The position numbers and the translations under genes were made by a program. DNA of 64,000 nucleotides from Flammeovirgaceae bacterium SG7u.111 (GTDB taxonomy: Bacteria; Bacteroidota; Bacteroidia; Cytophagales; Flammeovirgaceae): NCBI GenBank assembly GCA_034044135.1, contig CP139021.1, positions 5,905,635 through 5,969,634 of the forward strand. Reading direction: 5' to 3'. A model generated the notes under the pieces. It made no database searches. It was not told the origin of the DNA and was given only the letters and a program-made list of their open reading frames with translations. Shown piece after piece: positions 41,592 through 50,464 of this stretch; position 1 is the stretch's first letter, and every line of letters begins with the position of its first letter.

Positions 41592-44027
41592 TTATTCGTA
41601 TTTGAGGGATTTGACCGGGTTTGCCCTAGCCGCCTTCACAGATTGATAGCTTATGGTAAGCCAAGCAACCAAAAAGGAGGCAACTCCCGCTAAAGCGAAA
41701 ACTTCCCAGCCAATATTTGTGCGATAGGCAAAATCTGAAAGCCATTCTTTCATAGTGTACCAGCCCAATGGCATAGCCAGCGCAAAGGATATCAAAATAA
41801 GCTTTCCAAAGTCTTTGGAGAGTAAAAGGACAATTCCTCCTACCGAAGCGCCCAACACTTTTCTCACGCCTATTTCTTTGGTACGCTGCTCGGCGGTAAA
41901 CGTAGCCAAGCCAAACAAACCTAGGCAGGCGATGAAAATTGCCAGAAATGAAAATACACCAAAGATATTACCCGTGCGCTGCTCAGCCCTGTAAGCATCA
42001 TTAAATTCTTCATCCATAAATGTGTAATTGAACGGATTGCCCGGCGCCATTTTTTTCCAGTTAGCCTCCAAGCTTGTAATCACGTCGGCTACATTTTCCG
42101 TTTTCAACCTAAATGAAATTGAGGATGTACTTCCATCAAGGTGCATCAATAATGGATCTATATTATTCCTCAATGAACTATAGTGAAAATCTTTTACTAC
42201 CCCAATTACTTCAAAATTCTCAATTTTTCCATCGTTAGAAGTAAATGTACCCAAGCGCATTCCAAGAGGCTTTTCCCAACCAAAATGCTTCACAAGTGCC
42301 TCGTTTACCACAATCCCTGTAGAATCCGTCACGCGGTTTTCATCAAAATTCCTCCCTTTTATAATTTCCATCCCCATCGTACCTATATAATCTGTATCCA
42401 CATTGAAAGCGCACACCACTGTAGTCAACTCACTATCGGGCTGATTTTCAGGAAAAAATGCATTATTATTTCGATTAGAGGCCACGGGTAAAAAGCCTGA
42501 AACAGATGCTGATTCTACATTTGCGTTGTTCAACATTTCATTTTTAAATACCGTAATATTATCTCTCAGCACATATGCATCGTTCAAGATCAATACTTGT
42601 TCTTTGTTGAAACCTAATTTCGTATTTTGAACAAAATTGAGTTGCTTATAAATCACCACCGTACCTATGATCAGGAATATGGATGCGGAAAACTGAAGGA
42701 CTACGAGCACATTTCTTAGCAAACCGCTCTTCATTCCCGATTTCACCTTCCCTTTGAGCACAGCTATGGGCTGGAAAGATGCCAAGAAAAATGCAGGGTA
42801 ACTTCCTGCTATAAGCCCTACCAACATAACTGCAAGCATAAAAAGAGGCACGGTCATCCAAGAATCTAGGTAAGAAAACTGAATATCTTTCCCCGCCAAT
42901 TCATTGAAATAAGGCATGGCGATTGGGATCACCAACATGGCAATGAGGAAGGACAAAAAGCTCAATAAGGTCGACTCAGCCAAAAACTGCCCTACCAACT
43001 GTATACGGTAAGAGCCTAGTACTTTTCGTATCCCCACTTCTTTTGCCCTCTTTGCCGACCTGGCTGTAGACAGGTTCATGAAATTGATACAGGCAATAAG
43101 CAAAATGAACAAGGCAATAGCCGAGAAAATGTATACATACTTGATATCGCCGTTAGCCGCCAGCTCACCATCTAAGTCGGAATGCAAATGGATATCGAGC
43201 AAAGGTGTCATCGAGAAGCCGGCTTCATTTCCCGCACTCCTAAATTCCTTTAGCGAAGCCCCTATGAATTTCTCTATTTCAGGGCCAATATAGGTTTCCA
43301 CCATGGCGGGGAACTTCTCTTCCAAGGCTTTGGCAGATGCCCCTTCCTTCAACCGTACATACGTATTGAAATTCATACTCATCCAAATCCCTTCCTTCAC
43401 CTCGTCGAGCGTGACAAGTGAAGCTATTACAGAAAAGTCAAAATGGGTGTTGGTAGGAATTTCCTCGAAAACACCTGTTACTTCATACTCGTATCGCCCA
43501 CCGCTTACCACCGTTTTGCCGAGAGGGTCAGCATCGCCAAAAAACTTTTTTGCCGTTACTTCATCCAGCACCACGGTGTTGGGGCGAGTAAGACAGGTCA
43601 AAGGATCGCCTTTTAGCAATTTGACAGAGAAAAAGTCAAAAAAATTGGAATCTGCATAGATCACATCTTCTTCTTTGAAACTCTGTGGCCCTCTTTCTGG
43701 ATCTTCGTATTTCATTAGCCAGCTTCCATGTGACCTGAACCTTACAAAGTCCTCCACTTCGGGGAAATCAGCCCGCATCGATTCGCCAACAGGCGCTCCT
43801 ACTTGGGCAATTTCCAAATCGTTCCCCCCAAACCTTCCATGAAAATCTACTCTATGAATCCTTTCGGAGTTAGCATGGTACTTATCGTAACTCAACTCAT
43901 CGAGCACATAAATGGAAATAAGCGAGCAACTGATGACGCCTAAGGCCAAGCCAAAGACATTGATAAACGTAAAGAAGGAATTTTGTCGAAGGCTTCGAAG
44001 GGCTACTTTGAAATAGTTTTTAATCAT
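41592..44027 (-). CDS. MacB/FtsX-type ABC transporter permease (duplicated-core, about 810 residues)
   Basis: An 811-residue permease with two FtsX cores. Helix 1 is followed by a large MacB-like periplasmic domain (about 45-285: DELSYDKYHANSERIHRVDF onward). The first FtsX core comes at about 287-420 (YIFSAIALFILLIACINFMN, then RAKEVGIRKVLGSYRIQLVG). A second periplasmic domain and a second core at about 685-805 follow (FGVFSFLAIFIACLGLFGLA, then RTKEIGVRKVLGASVGGIVL). The paired EVGIRKVLG/EIGVRKVLG loops are diagnostic. Cytophagales carry many such proteins, usually predicted to work with a LolD/MacB-type ATPase in lipoprotein or peptide efflux. No ATPase gene adjoins it here, so its partner must be encoded elsewhere. 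It has a clean terminator. Confidence 0.92.
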   Translation of the reverse strand: MIKNYFKVALRSLRQNSFFTFINVFGLALGVISCSLISIYVLDELSYDKYHANSERIHRVDFHGRFGGNDLEIAQVGAPVGESMRADFPEVEDFVRFRSHGSWLMKYEDPERGPQSFKEEDVIYADSNFFDFFSVKLLKGDPLTCLTRPNTVVLDEVTAKKFFGDADPLGKTVVSGGRYEYEVTGVFEEIPTNTHFDFSVIASLVTLDEVKEGIWMSMNFNTYVRLKEGASAKALEEKFPAMVETYIGPEIEKFIGASLKEFRSAGNEAGFSMTPLLDIHLHSDLDGELAANGDIKYVYIFSAIALFILLIACINFMNLSTARSAKRAKEVGIRKVLGSYRIQLVGQFLAESTLLSFLSFLIAMLVIPIAMPYFNELAGKDIQFSYLDSWMTVPLFMLAVMLVGLIAGSYPAFFLASFQPIAVLKGKVKSGMKSGLLRNVLVVLQFSASIFLIIGTVVIYKQLNFVQNTKLGFNKEQVLILNDAYVLRDNITVFKNEMLNNANVESASVSGFLPVASNRNNNAFFPENQPDSELTTVVCAFNVDTDYIGTMGMEIIKGRNFDENRVTDSTGIVVNEALVKHFGWEKPLGMRLGTFTSNDGKIENFEVIGVVKDFHYSSLRNNIDPLLMHLDGSTSSISFRLKTENVADVITSLEANWKKMAPGNPFNYTFMDEEFNDAYRAEQRTGNIFGVFSFLAIFIACLGLFGLATFTAEQRTKEIGVRKVLGASVGGIVLLLSKDFGKLILISFALAMPLGWYTMKEWLSDFAYRTNIGWEVFALAGVASFLVAWLTISYQSVKAARANPVKSLKYE

Positions 44028-44220
44028 AATTAAAGAGGCTTGGCTTGTAGTAAAAATTTGACACTAGAAATATCATCCGCTTAAATGACAACAGTTGAGG
44101 CAGAAAGTCCTAAAAGGGAGAATATATTATTTGAAAAGACGGGCAGTGCCGAAGTCTAGTTGCAAATAGGAGAATGTTTTTGACCAGAGGAAAACAAGTG
44201 GGATGGGAGGTAATAAAAAA

Positions 44221-44241
44221 CCCCAGCCAAATGGGCTGGGG
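44221..44241 (-). terminator. Intrinsic terminator of the TPR-ankyrin gene
   Basis: CCCCAGCC (44221-44228) and GGCTGGGG (44234-44241) form a perfect 8-bp GC-rich stem with a 5-nt loop. Leftward it continues into TTTTTT. It is 25 bp past the stop at 44267. Confidence 0.88.
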
Positions 44242-44266
44242 TCCTATTTTTGAGATATAATTTTCT

Positions 44267-47200
44267 TTAAAGCATCTTCTTCACATTTCGTTTTTTCATT
44301 TTCTTAGCGAGCTTTTTGGGATTCCAGTTGCGGTTATCTTTTATTTTTTTGTTGGCACCATTTTGCAGCACCACACTCACCACCCTCGGGTTGTCCGTCT
44401 GGGCGGCATAATGCAAGGGCGTCATCCCCAAATTATCTTGGTCGTTTATTCCAAACCTGCCTGCTAGTCTGCTTATTCCCTCTACAAACTCCACCTTTGC
44501 CGCTAAGTGCAACGGAGTTAGCCCATTTACATCTTTCGACGAAGTATTATACAGATGATCTAGCAAATAAGCTGTGTACTTCATACTCTTTTCCTCCACG
44601 GCCAAATGCATTGCCGAATACTTGCTATTACTAGTTTTCCTTTCAGGATCTGCTTTTAATAACAGCTCAAAAATATCCATCCTATCCTTCTGAATGGAAT
44701 ACCTCAATAAGTTTGGCTGACTAGCCTGCTCCCTGAAACCTATATATGGCTCATATTCTACTGAAATTCTGGCTAGTTGGGTGTCATCATTTGCTATGGC
44801 GTACTTCAGCACCTCGGCACTTGCCTTTTCTATAAAGCCTCGTTTTGCACTTTTCTTGGCAAACTCCATTGTGGTCACTACATCTACTCCCCTGCTCAAC
44901 AAAAGCTCGGTTATCCGCTCTAGGTCATTTTGAATTGCCCAATACAGCGGAGTCTCCCCTTTTAAGTTGGCAATATCTATGTTATGCCTACTCATGATCA
45001 AGATCTCCGCTATGGAAGACTGTGCCGTTTCACAAGCGATCAAAAGAGGTGTTTCACCTTGTCCATTTTTCAAATCAGCCTGTACGCCCTTTTCCACCAA
45101 GACCTGAGCCAGTCCTGATTTTTTTTGTGCAACCGCAAGGTGCAAAGGTGTATTTTGCTCGCTGTCAGTCACGTTGATATTTCCCCCAGCGCCTATCAGC
45201 ATACCTAATATTGCCCTTGAGTTATTTTCTATTGAAGCAAAAATATACCTTGCGGGAATTGGCTGATCGTACTTTTTCAAAAGCACCTCTACCAAAGGCG
45301 GGTAGTCTTTCGCCACAGCTATATCGAGTGGGGTTTTCCCTCCTGTGCCTTGTACGCTCAACCTTGCCCCCGCCGCTAGTAACTTCTGAGTTCCAGAAAA
45401 ATCATTGTTTTTCACCGCCATTACCAGAATAGGGTCTTTGCCTTCGGGCTGGTAGTTTACATTGGCTTTTTTCTCATTGATCAAGAAGTTTGAGCAATTG
45501 GAAACCCTTTCGGAAATAGCAAAATAAAGCAATTCATTCACGTTGGTATTTATCGTAGAATTAAGCGTGTTTTTATTTTTCAATAAGAAATCAAGTGCTT
45601 CTTCCTGATCGTGATGAATGGCATGTTCCAAAATATTATGCTCACCACTTGCCCCTACATTTCTCAATAGTCCTTTCTTGGAAGCCATTTCCAAGTACTC
45701 TATATCGCTTATGGCTACTTTCTCGTACACCTCGCTATAGAAATTCCCTTTGATGTTTTCTTTCTTCATCAGAGCCTCTTCATTGGACGGGTTGATAGCC
45801 AACGCTTGGTTGAGCAAAGCCATTTTTTCCATTGAGGTCTCCGCCAAATCTGCCTTGAATACAAACGCATCGGCATTTCGAGGGTTCAGCTGGATAGATT
45901 TGTCCAAGTATTCATCCCTATAGTTTTTGAAAGAGATGTGCTGATACTCGGCAAACAACTGGCTTTTTCTCTTTGCAACTTCCAGTAATTGTTCTGCCGA
46001 AGCATTATTAGAAGCCACTACCGGCTGACAATTAACAGGAGCACAGTTCTGAGCAGGCATGATGTAAGCTGCTTCATAAAGCTGGGCTTCCATCTCTTTT
46101 TCAGCATTGTCCCTCAGTTCTGAATAATGATCTGACTGGCAGTCGAAATACACCGCATTTGCGACAAAACACCTTTCGTTTTCAATGCTTATTGCCGCAG
46201 CAGCTTTATCATATGCCTCATTCCTCTTGAAGATAGACTCAGAAATCTGATCTGTATATTTCTTGTTGATAAGCTTGAGCACTATTTTTTCAACCTCTTC
46301 TTTTTTAGCTTTTGCCTCAGGTTTTTCAGGGTAAATCAAAGAAGCTTCTCGGAATGCCTTTGCCGATTCTACATAATTTTTTACGCTCAAAGCTTTTTCA
46401 CCATCCTGCAAAAAATTATTGTACTCAAGCCCAAGCTCATAATTTACCTCTTCTATCCTCTGATCGATATACGTTTTTTGGTCAATCGGCATCAAAGCTA
46501 AAGCCGTATTAAATTTTTGTTCGGCTTGTCTTAATTCTCTCCACGTATCGGCTTCGGCCAAAAGTTGGCTAGCCTGTTCTTCTATTCTTTTGAAATCGGC
46601 AATTTTTTTGTTTATCAGCTCAATTTTTTCCTCTGGAGCTTCTTGGTCAGGAATTTCCTTAACGGCAGCCTTGTAATCCGTAAGTGCCGCATAATATTCT
46701 TTTTTCTTAAAATGAGCTTCGGCTTTTTTCAGGTAATCATCGTACCTTTTCAACCGCACCTCTAAGGTCATTTTCTTATTCTTCGCTTCCAGCCTACTCG
46801 GATGAACCGTATTTGCTTTAGTATAGTAATCTAAAGCTTCCCTAAACTTCCCCGATTCTTCGTAGGTTTCTGCCTTGGTCAGCATTCTTTCATAAGCAGA
46901 TTGCCTAAACTGCTCTGTTCCACCAAAGTCAATTTGCTCTATGCGAAGGTTCCGCAATGAAACGCTTCTCCTTAAAACTAACTTGGAAGCTTCCCCAGAT
47001 TTGCCCACCAACAAGGAAGACCAAGCTCTTTTTTCGGTGATATCTGCTCCCCAAACCCCTCCAGAAGACGGGGTTTTTCCTAAGTCAAAATTAATTTTGC
47101 CCACATTGGCAGAACCTGAATACACATCCGCAGATATTTTGATGGTGATAATACTGAACTTCGACAGGTCGCTGGAAGTAACATAAGGACTTTTGATTTC

Positions 47201-47461
47201 CTGCCCGTTTACATAGACAGAACTCCCCAAGTACCACTGCATACTCATTGTCACTTTACAAGCCTCATCTGTTGGCTCAAACCTGTATTTTATGGCAGTA
47301 GAGCTTATAGCAGGCGCCAACTGGCTTTGGTTGGGTCGCCAGTTAGACTTTTTAACCGTACCAGAAGAAACCTGATAAGAAGCAGCAACTGGAGTTGGAG
47401 TTTGGGCAAAGCCCTGAAAGGATAGTAATAGAATGGAAAATACGATTAATAGTCTGGTCAT
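44267..47461 (-). CDS. Large exported TPR plus ankyrin-repeat protein
   Basis: A 1064-residue protein with a signal peptide (MTRLLIVFSILLLSFQGFAQ). Residues about 22-180 form a beta-rich domain of unknown type. From about 190 to 560 come TPR-like helix pairs (MLTKAETYEESGKFREALDY, YLKKAEAHFKKKEYYAALTD, YLDKSIQLNPRNADAFVFKA). The C-terminal half (about 595-1050) is an ankyrin array of roughly 12 units, several near consensus: GGKTPLDIAVAKDYPPLVEV, EQNTPLHLAVAQKKSGLAQV, KGETPLYWAIQNDLERITEL, NGLTPLHLAAKVEFVEGISR and LGMTPLHYAAQTDNPRVVSV. Exported ankyrin proteins of this size are uncommon in free-living bacteria, so a periplasmic or surface scaffold is inferred. It ends in a lysine-rich tail (NPKKLAKKMKKRNVKKML). 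No operon partner is evident. Confidence 0.8.
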   Translation of the reverse strand: MTRLLIVFSILLLSFQGFAQTPTPVAASYQVSSGTVKKSNWRPNQSQLAPAISSTAIKYRFEPTDEACKVTMSMQWYLGSSVYVNGQEIKSPYVTSSDLSKFSIITIKISADVYSGSANVGKINFDLGKTPSSGGVWGADITEKRAWSSLLVGKSGEASKLVLRRSVSLRNLRIEQIDFGGTEQFRQSAYERMLTKAETYEESGKFREALDYYTKANTVHPSRLEAKNKKMTLEVRLKRYDDYLKKAEAHFKKKEYYAALTDYKAAVKEIPDQEAPEEKIELINKKIADFKRIEEQASQLLAEADTWRELRQAEQKFNTALALMPIDQKTYIDQRIEEVNYELGLEYNNFLQDGEKALSVKNYVESAKAFREASLIYPEKPEAKAKKEEVEKIVLKLINKKYTDQISESIFKRNEAYDKAAAAISIENERCFVANAVYFDCQSDHYSELRDNAEKEMEAQLYEAAYIMPAQNCAPVNCQPVVASNNASAEQLLEVAKRKSQLFAEYQHISFKNYRDEYLDKSIQLNPRNADAFVFKADLAETSMEKMALLNQALAINPSNEEALMKKENIKGNFYSEVYEKVAISDIEYLEMASKKGLLRNVGASGEHNILEHAIHHDQEEALDFLLKNKNTLNSTINTNVNELLYFAISERVSNCSNFLINEKKANVNYQPEGKDPILVMAVKNNDFSGTQKLLAAGARLSVQGTGGKTPLDIAVAKDYPPLVEVLLKKYDQPIPARYIFASIENNSRAILGMLIGAGGNINVTDSEQNTPLHLAVAQKKSGLAQVLVEKGVQADLKNGQGETPLLIACETAQSSIAEILIMSRHNIDIANLKGETPLYWAIQNDLERITELLLSRGVDVVTTMEFAKKSAKRGFIEKASAEVLKYAIANDDTQLARISVEYEPYIGFREQASQPNLLRYSIQKDRMDIFELLLKADPERKTSNSKYSAMHLAVEEKSMKYTAYLLDHLYNTSSKDVNGLTPLHLAAKVEFVEGISRLAGRFGINDQDNLGMTPLHYAAQTDNPRVVSVVLQNGANKKIKDNRNWNPKKLAKKMKKRNVKKML

Positions 47462-47731
47462 GATTGAATAAAGTTATAACAGAAGCATCTCTTTTAAGCT
47501 TCTCCTAAAAAAGTAGTAATTACTAGTTTATAACGGCAAATTATTCACTTATACAAGATAAATACCCGAAAGCTTTTGTTTTTACGTAGCATATATCAAA
47601 ACGTTTGAAAAAGGGGGCGGTGATTTCTTTATTTTGGTGCAAAGCTCCTGATCAGGCAGGTGCTTTTGTAAATGCTGAAAAATAACATAAAAAGTCATTG
47701 AGTATTTCCGCCTAAAATTCGAGAAACATAC
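47462..47731. other. Non-coding stretch upstream of the TPR-ankyrin gene
   Basis: About 270 bp with no credible coding sequence. It should contain the promoter of the leftward TPR-ankyrin gene, but I see no clear TTG / TAnnTTTG pair. The next features to the right are a terminator hairpin (47738-47765) and repeat copy C. Confidence 0.4.
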
Positions 47732-47737
47732 AAAAAA

Positions 47738-47765
47738 GGTTCAATGAAATTGCTTTCATTGAACC
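47738..47765 (-). terminator. Intrinsic terminator for the small exported protein gene
   Basis: GGTTCAATGAAA (47738-47749) and TTTCATTGAACC (47754-47765) are perfectly complementary, with loop TTGC. Leftward it runs into six T. It lies about 125 bp past the stop at 47891, beyond repeat copy C, so the repeat would be transcribed within the 3' untranslated region. Confidence 0.8.
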
Positions 47766-47797
47766 TGATATAAAGAGCATGTTTAAATTTTAACTTT

Positions 47798-47866
47798 CCA
47801 ATAGAGCTTCCAAACGGGGCTTAAAAACCCCGTCTATTGATTTTTTTCAGCAAACCGTGATATAGT
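47798..47866. repeat. Dispersed palindromic repeat, copy C (shortened)
   Basis: CTTCCAAACGGGGCTTAAAA (from 47808) leads into palindrome 1 (47815-47832, one mismatch), followed by CTATTGATTTTTTT and AAACCGTGATATA (47852-47864), the outer end seen in copy A. The left outer arm and second palindrome are missing. GAGCATGTTTAA just to its left also occurs at the 60.3 kb unit. Confidence 0.65.
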
Positions 47867-47890
47867 CTAATATTGAATGAAAAACGTTTC

Positions 47891-48259
47891 CTATTCTATT
47901 TTTTCCCCACTTAGCTCCACAGTTCCTTCCGAATAAGTAGCTTCGCCTTTGAAAGCCTTCTCCTCAAAAGTCAAATTAAATGAAACATATTCGCCCTCGA
48001 AGTACGCCCCGAAAGTAAGGGTATTGCCTTTCTTTTGGAGATCTTCCCAAGCCATTTTACTATTTTCAGGACCTAGGAAAGCTCCTTTCAGTTCTTTTCC
48101 TTCTTTTTGGATTTCAAAATACCCTTCTTGGTACTCGTACGGAGCAGTAGGAGCTTGGAACTTCCATTTGCCTACAGGATCGGCGGCTGGAGCACTTGCT
48201 GCGGCCATTAAGCCCAAAAGCAGCAGCTCTAAAAAGATAATTCTAACTATGGTTTTCAT
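47891..48259 (-). CDS. Small exported protein, unknown function
   Basis: From the start at 48259 it is 122 residues with a signal peptide, MKTIVRIIFLELLLLGLMAA followed by ASAPAA. A 28-codon upstream extension does not fit a signal sequence and was dropped. The mature part is predicted beta-rich: GKWKFQAPTAPYEYQEGYFE, IQKEGKELKGAFLGPENSKM and FKGEATYSEGTVELSGEK. This V/GKWKF...G...EGT..G pattern is that of a small lipocalin-like or DUF-type periplasmic sandwich common in Bacteroidota, but I do not recognise a named family. It lies downstream of sppA on the same strand; between them is sppA's own terminator reading in the opposite order, so it is a separate unit. Confidence 0.6.
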   Translation of the reverse strand: MKTIVRIIFLELLLLGLMAAASAPAADPVGKWKFQAPTAPYEYQEGYFEIQKEGKELKGAFLGPENSKMAWEDLQKKGNTLTFGAYFEGEYVSFNLTFEEKAFKGEATYSEGTVELSGEKIE

Positions 48260-48322
48260 TTTGTAATGGCATAAAGTGAAAAAGGTGTTTTTTGTCACTA
48301 GCAAGATAGTGAAATGCATAAG

Positions 48323-48361
48323 AAAACCCCAAGCTTTGCACATTGCAAAACTTGGGGTTTT
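48323..48361 (-). terminator. Intrinsic terminator of sppA
   Basis: An 18-bp arm AAAACCCCAAGCTTTGCA (48323-48340) pairs with 48344-48361 with one mismatch and a 3-nt loop. A and T runs at both ends allow it to act in both directions. It lies 28 bp past the sppA stop. Confidence 0.9.
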
Positions 48362-48388
48362 AAGTTAAATTTTCTTGAGCAGCTCACC

Positions 48389-50152
48389 TTATCTCAAGCT
48401 ATAAGGCTCAAACGGCATAAGCACCTGGACTTTTCCATTTTGCGCTTTTAACTTCTTCATTTCTTTTAGTACAGGGTACAATTCGCCTAGTTCGCTTTCC
48501 AGCTGGCTTTGCTTCATTTGAGTACTCATCCCTTCCAACAACTCGGTTAAGAAATCTTTCTTTTGTGGGAAATATTTGAGTTGGAAATCACCTGCCTCCA
48601 GTTCCGCTTTTTCCGCAGCAATAGCCACAGATTTTTCAAAGTCCCCTAGCATGTGGATAAGCCCACGGTCAAATGCCTGCTGCCCTGTCCAAACCCTACC
48701 CGAAGCAAGTTCTTTCACACTATCTTGGCTCAGGCCAGTTCCATCAGCTACTTTTTGGGTGAATATCTCATACGTACGCTCAACCGAAGTTTGGATAATC
48801 TGCCTTTCTACGTCCGTCAGTTCATGGCCTACACTTCCAAAATCGGAAAGCTCACCTGTTTTTTCCACATCAAAAGTGATCCCCAGCTTTTCGGTCATCA
48901 ACTCATTAGGATTGAGGAACATTCCAAACACGCCAATAGAACCTGTAATGGTGTTCGGCTGTGCCATAATGGTATCGCAAGCTGCAGCAATGTAAAACCC
49001 GCCCGAAGCAGCTACGTCGGACATAGAAGCAATCACTGGTTTTTTTTCTTTCAGCAACATCAATTCTCTCCAAATAAGGTCGGCTGCCAGCGCACTTCCG
49101 CCAGGAGAGTTGATTCGGAATACCACTGCTTTCACATTATCATCTTTACGAACTTTTCTTATTTCAGAAACAATAGTTTCAGCACCCATCACGCCATCGG
49201 TACTTTTACCCATTTGCATTTCCCCTTCGGCTACTAGCACCGCTATTTTATTCTTGTTGTACTTGCTTGCACCTTTCACACCCGCTTTCGAATATTTCCC
49301 CAGGCCAATAAAGTTGATTTTATCATCGCTTTCTAGCCCAAGCTTATTTCTCAAAATATCCATCACCTCATCGTGGTAGGCAAGGCTCTCGATCAAGCCA
49401 AGCTCTTTTGCATCTTCCGCTTCCCTCACCAATGATTGGTCAGAGATTTCAGTAAGTTTCTCTAGAGGGATTTCTCTGTTTTCACTTACCCTAGCAAGGT
49501 AAAAATCATACAAGCCGTTGATATAAGCAGAGATTTGCTGCCTGTTTTCCTCACTCATTTCTTTTCTGATATAAGGCTCCACCGCACTTTTGTATTTGCC
49601 CACCCTAAAAATCTCAGGCTTCACGCCTATCTTATCAAAAAGACCTTTGTAAAAAGTAAGTTCTGCGCTGAGCCCGTTCAGCTCAATAGCACCCAGTGGA
49701 TGTAGATAAGCCTCGTTTGCAGCTGCTGCCAAAAAATAGGCTCCTTCGGAAAAATATTCCCCATAAGCCACCACGAACTTGCCCGAATCCTGAAAAGCTA
49801 CCAACGATTTGCGAATTTCTTCGAGTGAAGAAAAACCAGCACCTACCGTACTGAGATCGAGGTAAATTCCTTCTATCCTGTCATCCATCGCTGCTTTTGC
49901 TATGCTTTGCTTTATCTGGTCGAGCCCCATAGGCAGCTCAGGAGCAAAAGGGATGTTCAATTCGGAAAAAGGATCTTCTTGCCCCTGCTCTTTTATGGGC
50001 TTATTAAGCTTGAGCGTCAGAATAGAGTTGCTCTTAACCGCGACTTCGTCCCCTCCACTCATGGAAGCAATTCCAATAAGGATGACAAAGAAAAAACCAA
50101 AAAAGAGCATGAGTGCAACAAGCGTTGCTATTACGTTTCTGATAAATTTCAT
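48389..50152 (-). CDS. sppA: Signal peptide peptidase SppA, 67-kDa type
   Basis: SppA is a membrane-anchored serine protease that clears signal-peptide remnants. This 587-residue form has an N-terminal anchor (residues 5-30, FIRNVIATLVALMLFFGFFF) and two tandem S49 domains. The catalytic lysine lies in the first half, FRVGKYKSAVEPYIRKEMS (Lys188), and the nucleophile in the second, MSDVAASGGFYIAAACDT (Ser383). The Ser-Lys dyad across repeats matches the E. coli 67K enzyme. NSPGGSALAADLIWREL marks the oxyanion region of repeat two. Length is close to 618 in E. coli. It is a single gene with a strong terminator and a 312-bp upstream gap. Confidence 0.94.
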   Translation of the reverse strand: MKFIRNVIATLVALMLFFGFFFVILIGIASMSGGDEVAVKSNSILTLKLNKPIKEQGQEDPFSELNIPFAPELPMGLDQIKQSIAKAAMDDRIEGIYLDLSTVGAGFSSLEEIRKSLVAFQDSGKFVVAYGEYFSEGAYFLAAAANEAYLHPLGAIELNGLSAELTFYKGLFDKIGVKPEIFRVGKYKSAVEPYIRKEMSEENRQQISAYINGLYDFYLARVSENREIPLEKLTEISDQSLVREAEDAKELGLIESLAYHDEVMDILRNKLGLESDDKINFIGLGKYSKAGVKGASKYNKNKIAVLVAEGEMQMGKSTDGVMGAETIVSEIRKVRKDDNVKAVVFRINSPGGSALAADLIWRELMLLKEKKPVIASMSDVAASGGFYIAAACDTIMAQPNTITGSIGVFGMFLNPNELMTEKLGITFDVEKTGELSDFGSVGHELTDVERQIIQTSVERTYEIFTQKVADGTGLSQDSVKELASGRVWTGQQAFDRGLIHMLGDFEKSVAIAAEKAELEAGDFQLKYFPQKKDFLTELLEGMSTQMKQSQLESELGELYPVLKEMKKLKAQNGKVQVLMPFEPYSLR

Positions 50153-50464
50153 AGAGAAGCTATAAAGTTGATATATTACTAATTACTATAATAGGAAAGT
50201 TAAGGTTCTTGTTTCGTGGTCTAAAGATAGGGCAAAACGTGATTTGTTGTTTGTTTGGAGAAAATAATTGAGCAAAACGAATCTATTTTTGACAGAATCA
50301 GTATAATAAAGCTGTTATCCTAAAAGTTGGCTTCTATATGAAGTGATTCTTTTCTTGTGGCATTTTTATCCTAACACTCAAAAAATACCCTATTTTGCTT
50401 TTAATCCATAAAAAAGAATAAACCACCCACTTTTCTAAAATTCGGAAAACAAAACCTCCTTATA
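50153..50464. other. Intergenic region between divergent sppA and an exported protein gene
   Basis: 312 bp, AT-rich and without coding potential. It must serve both divergent genes. I found no full Bacteroidota promoter pair and no hairpin worth naming. Confidence 0.4.
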
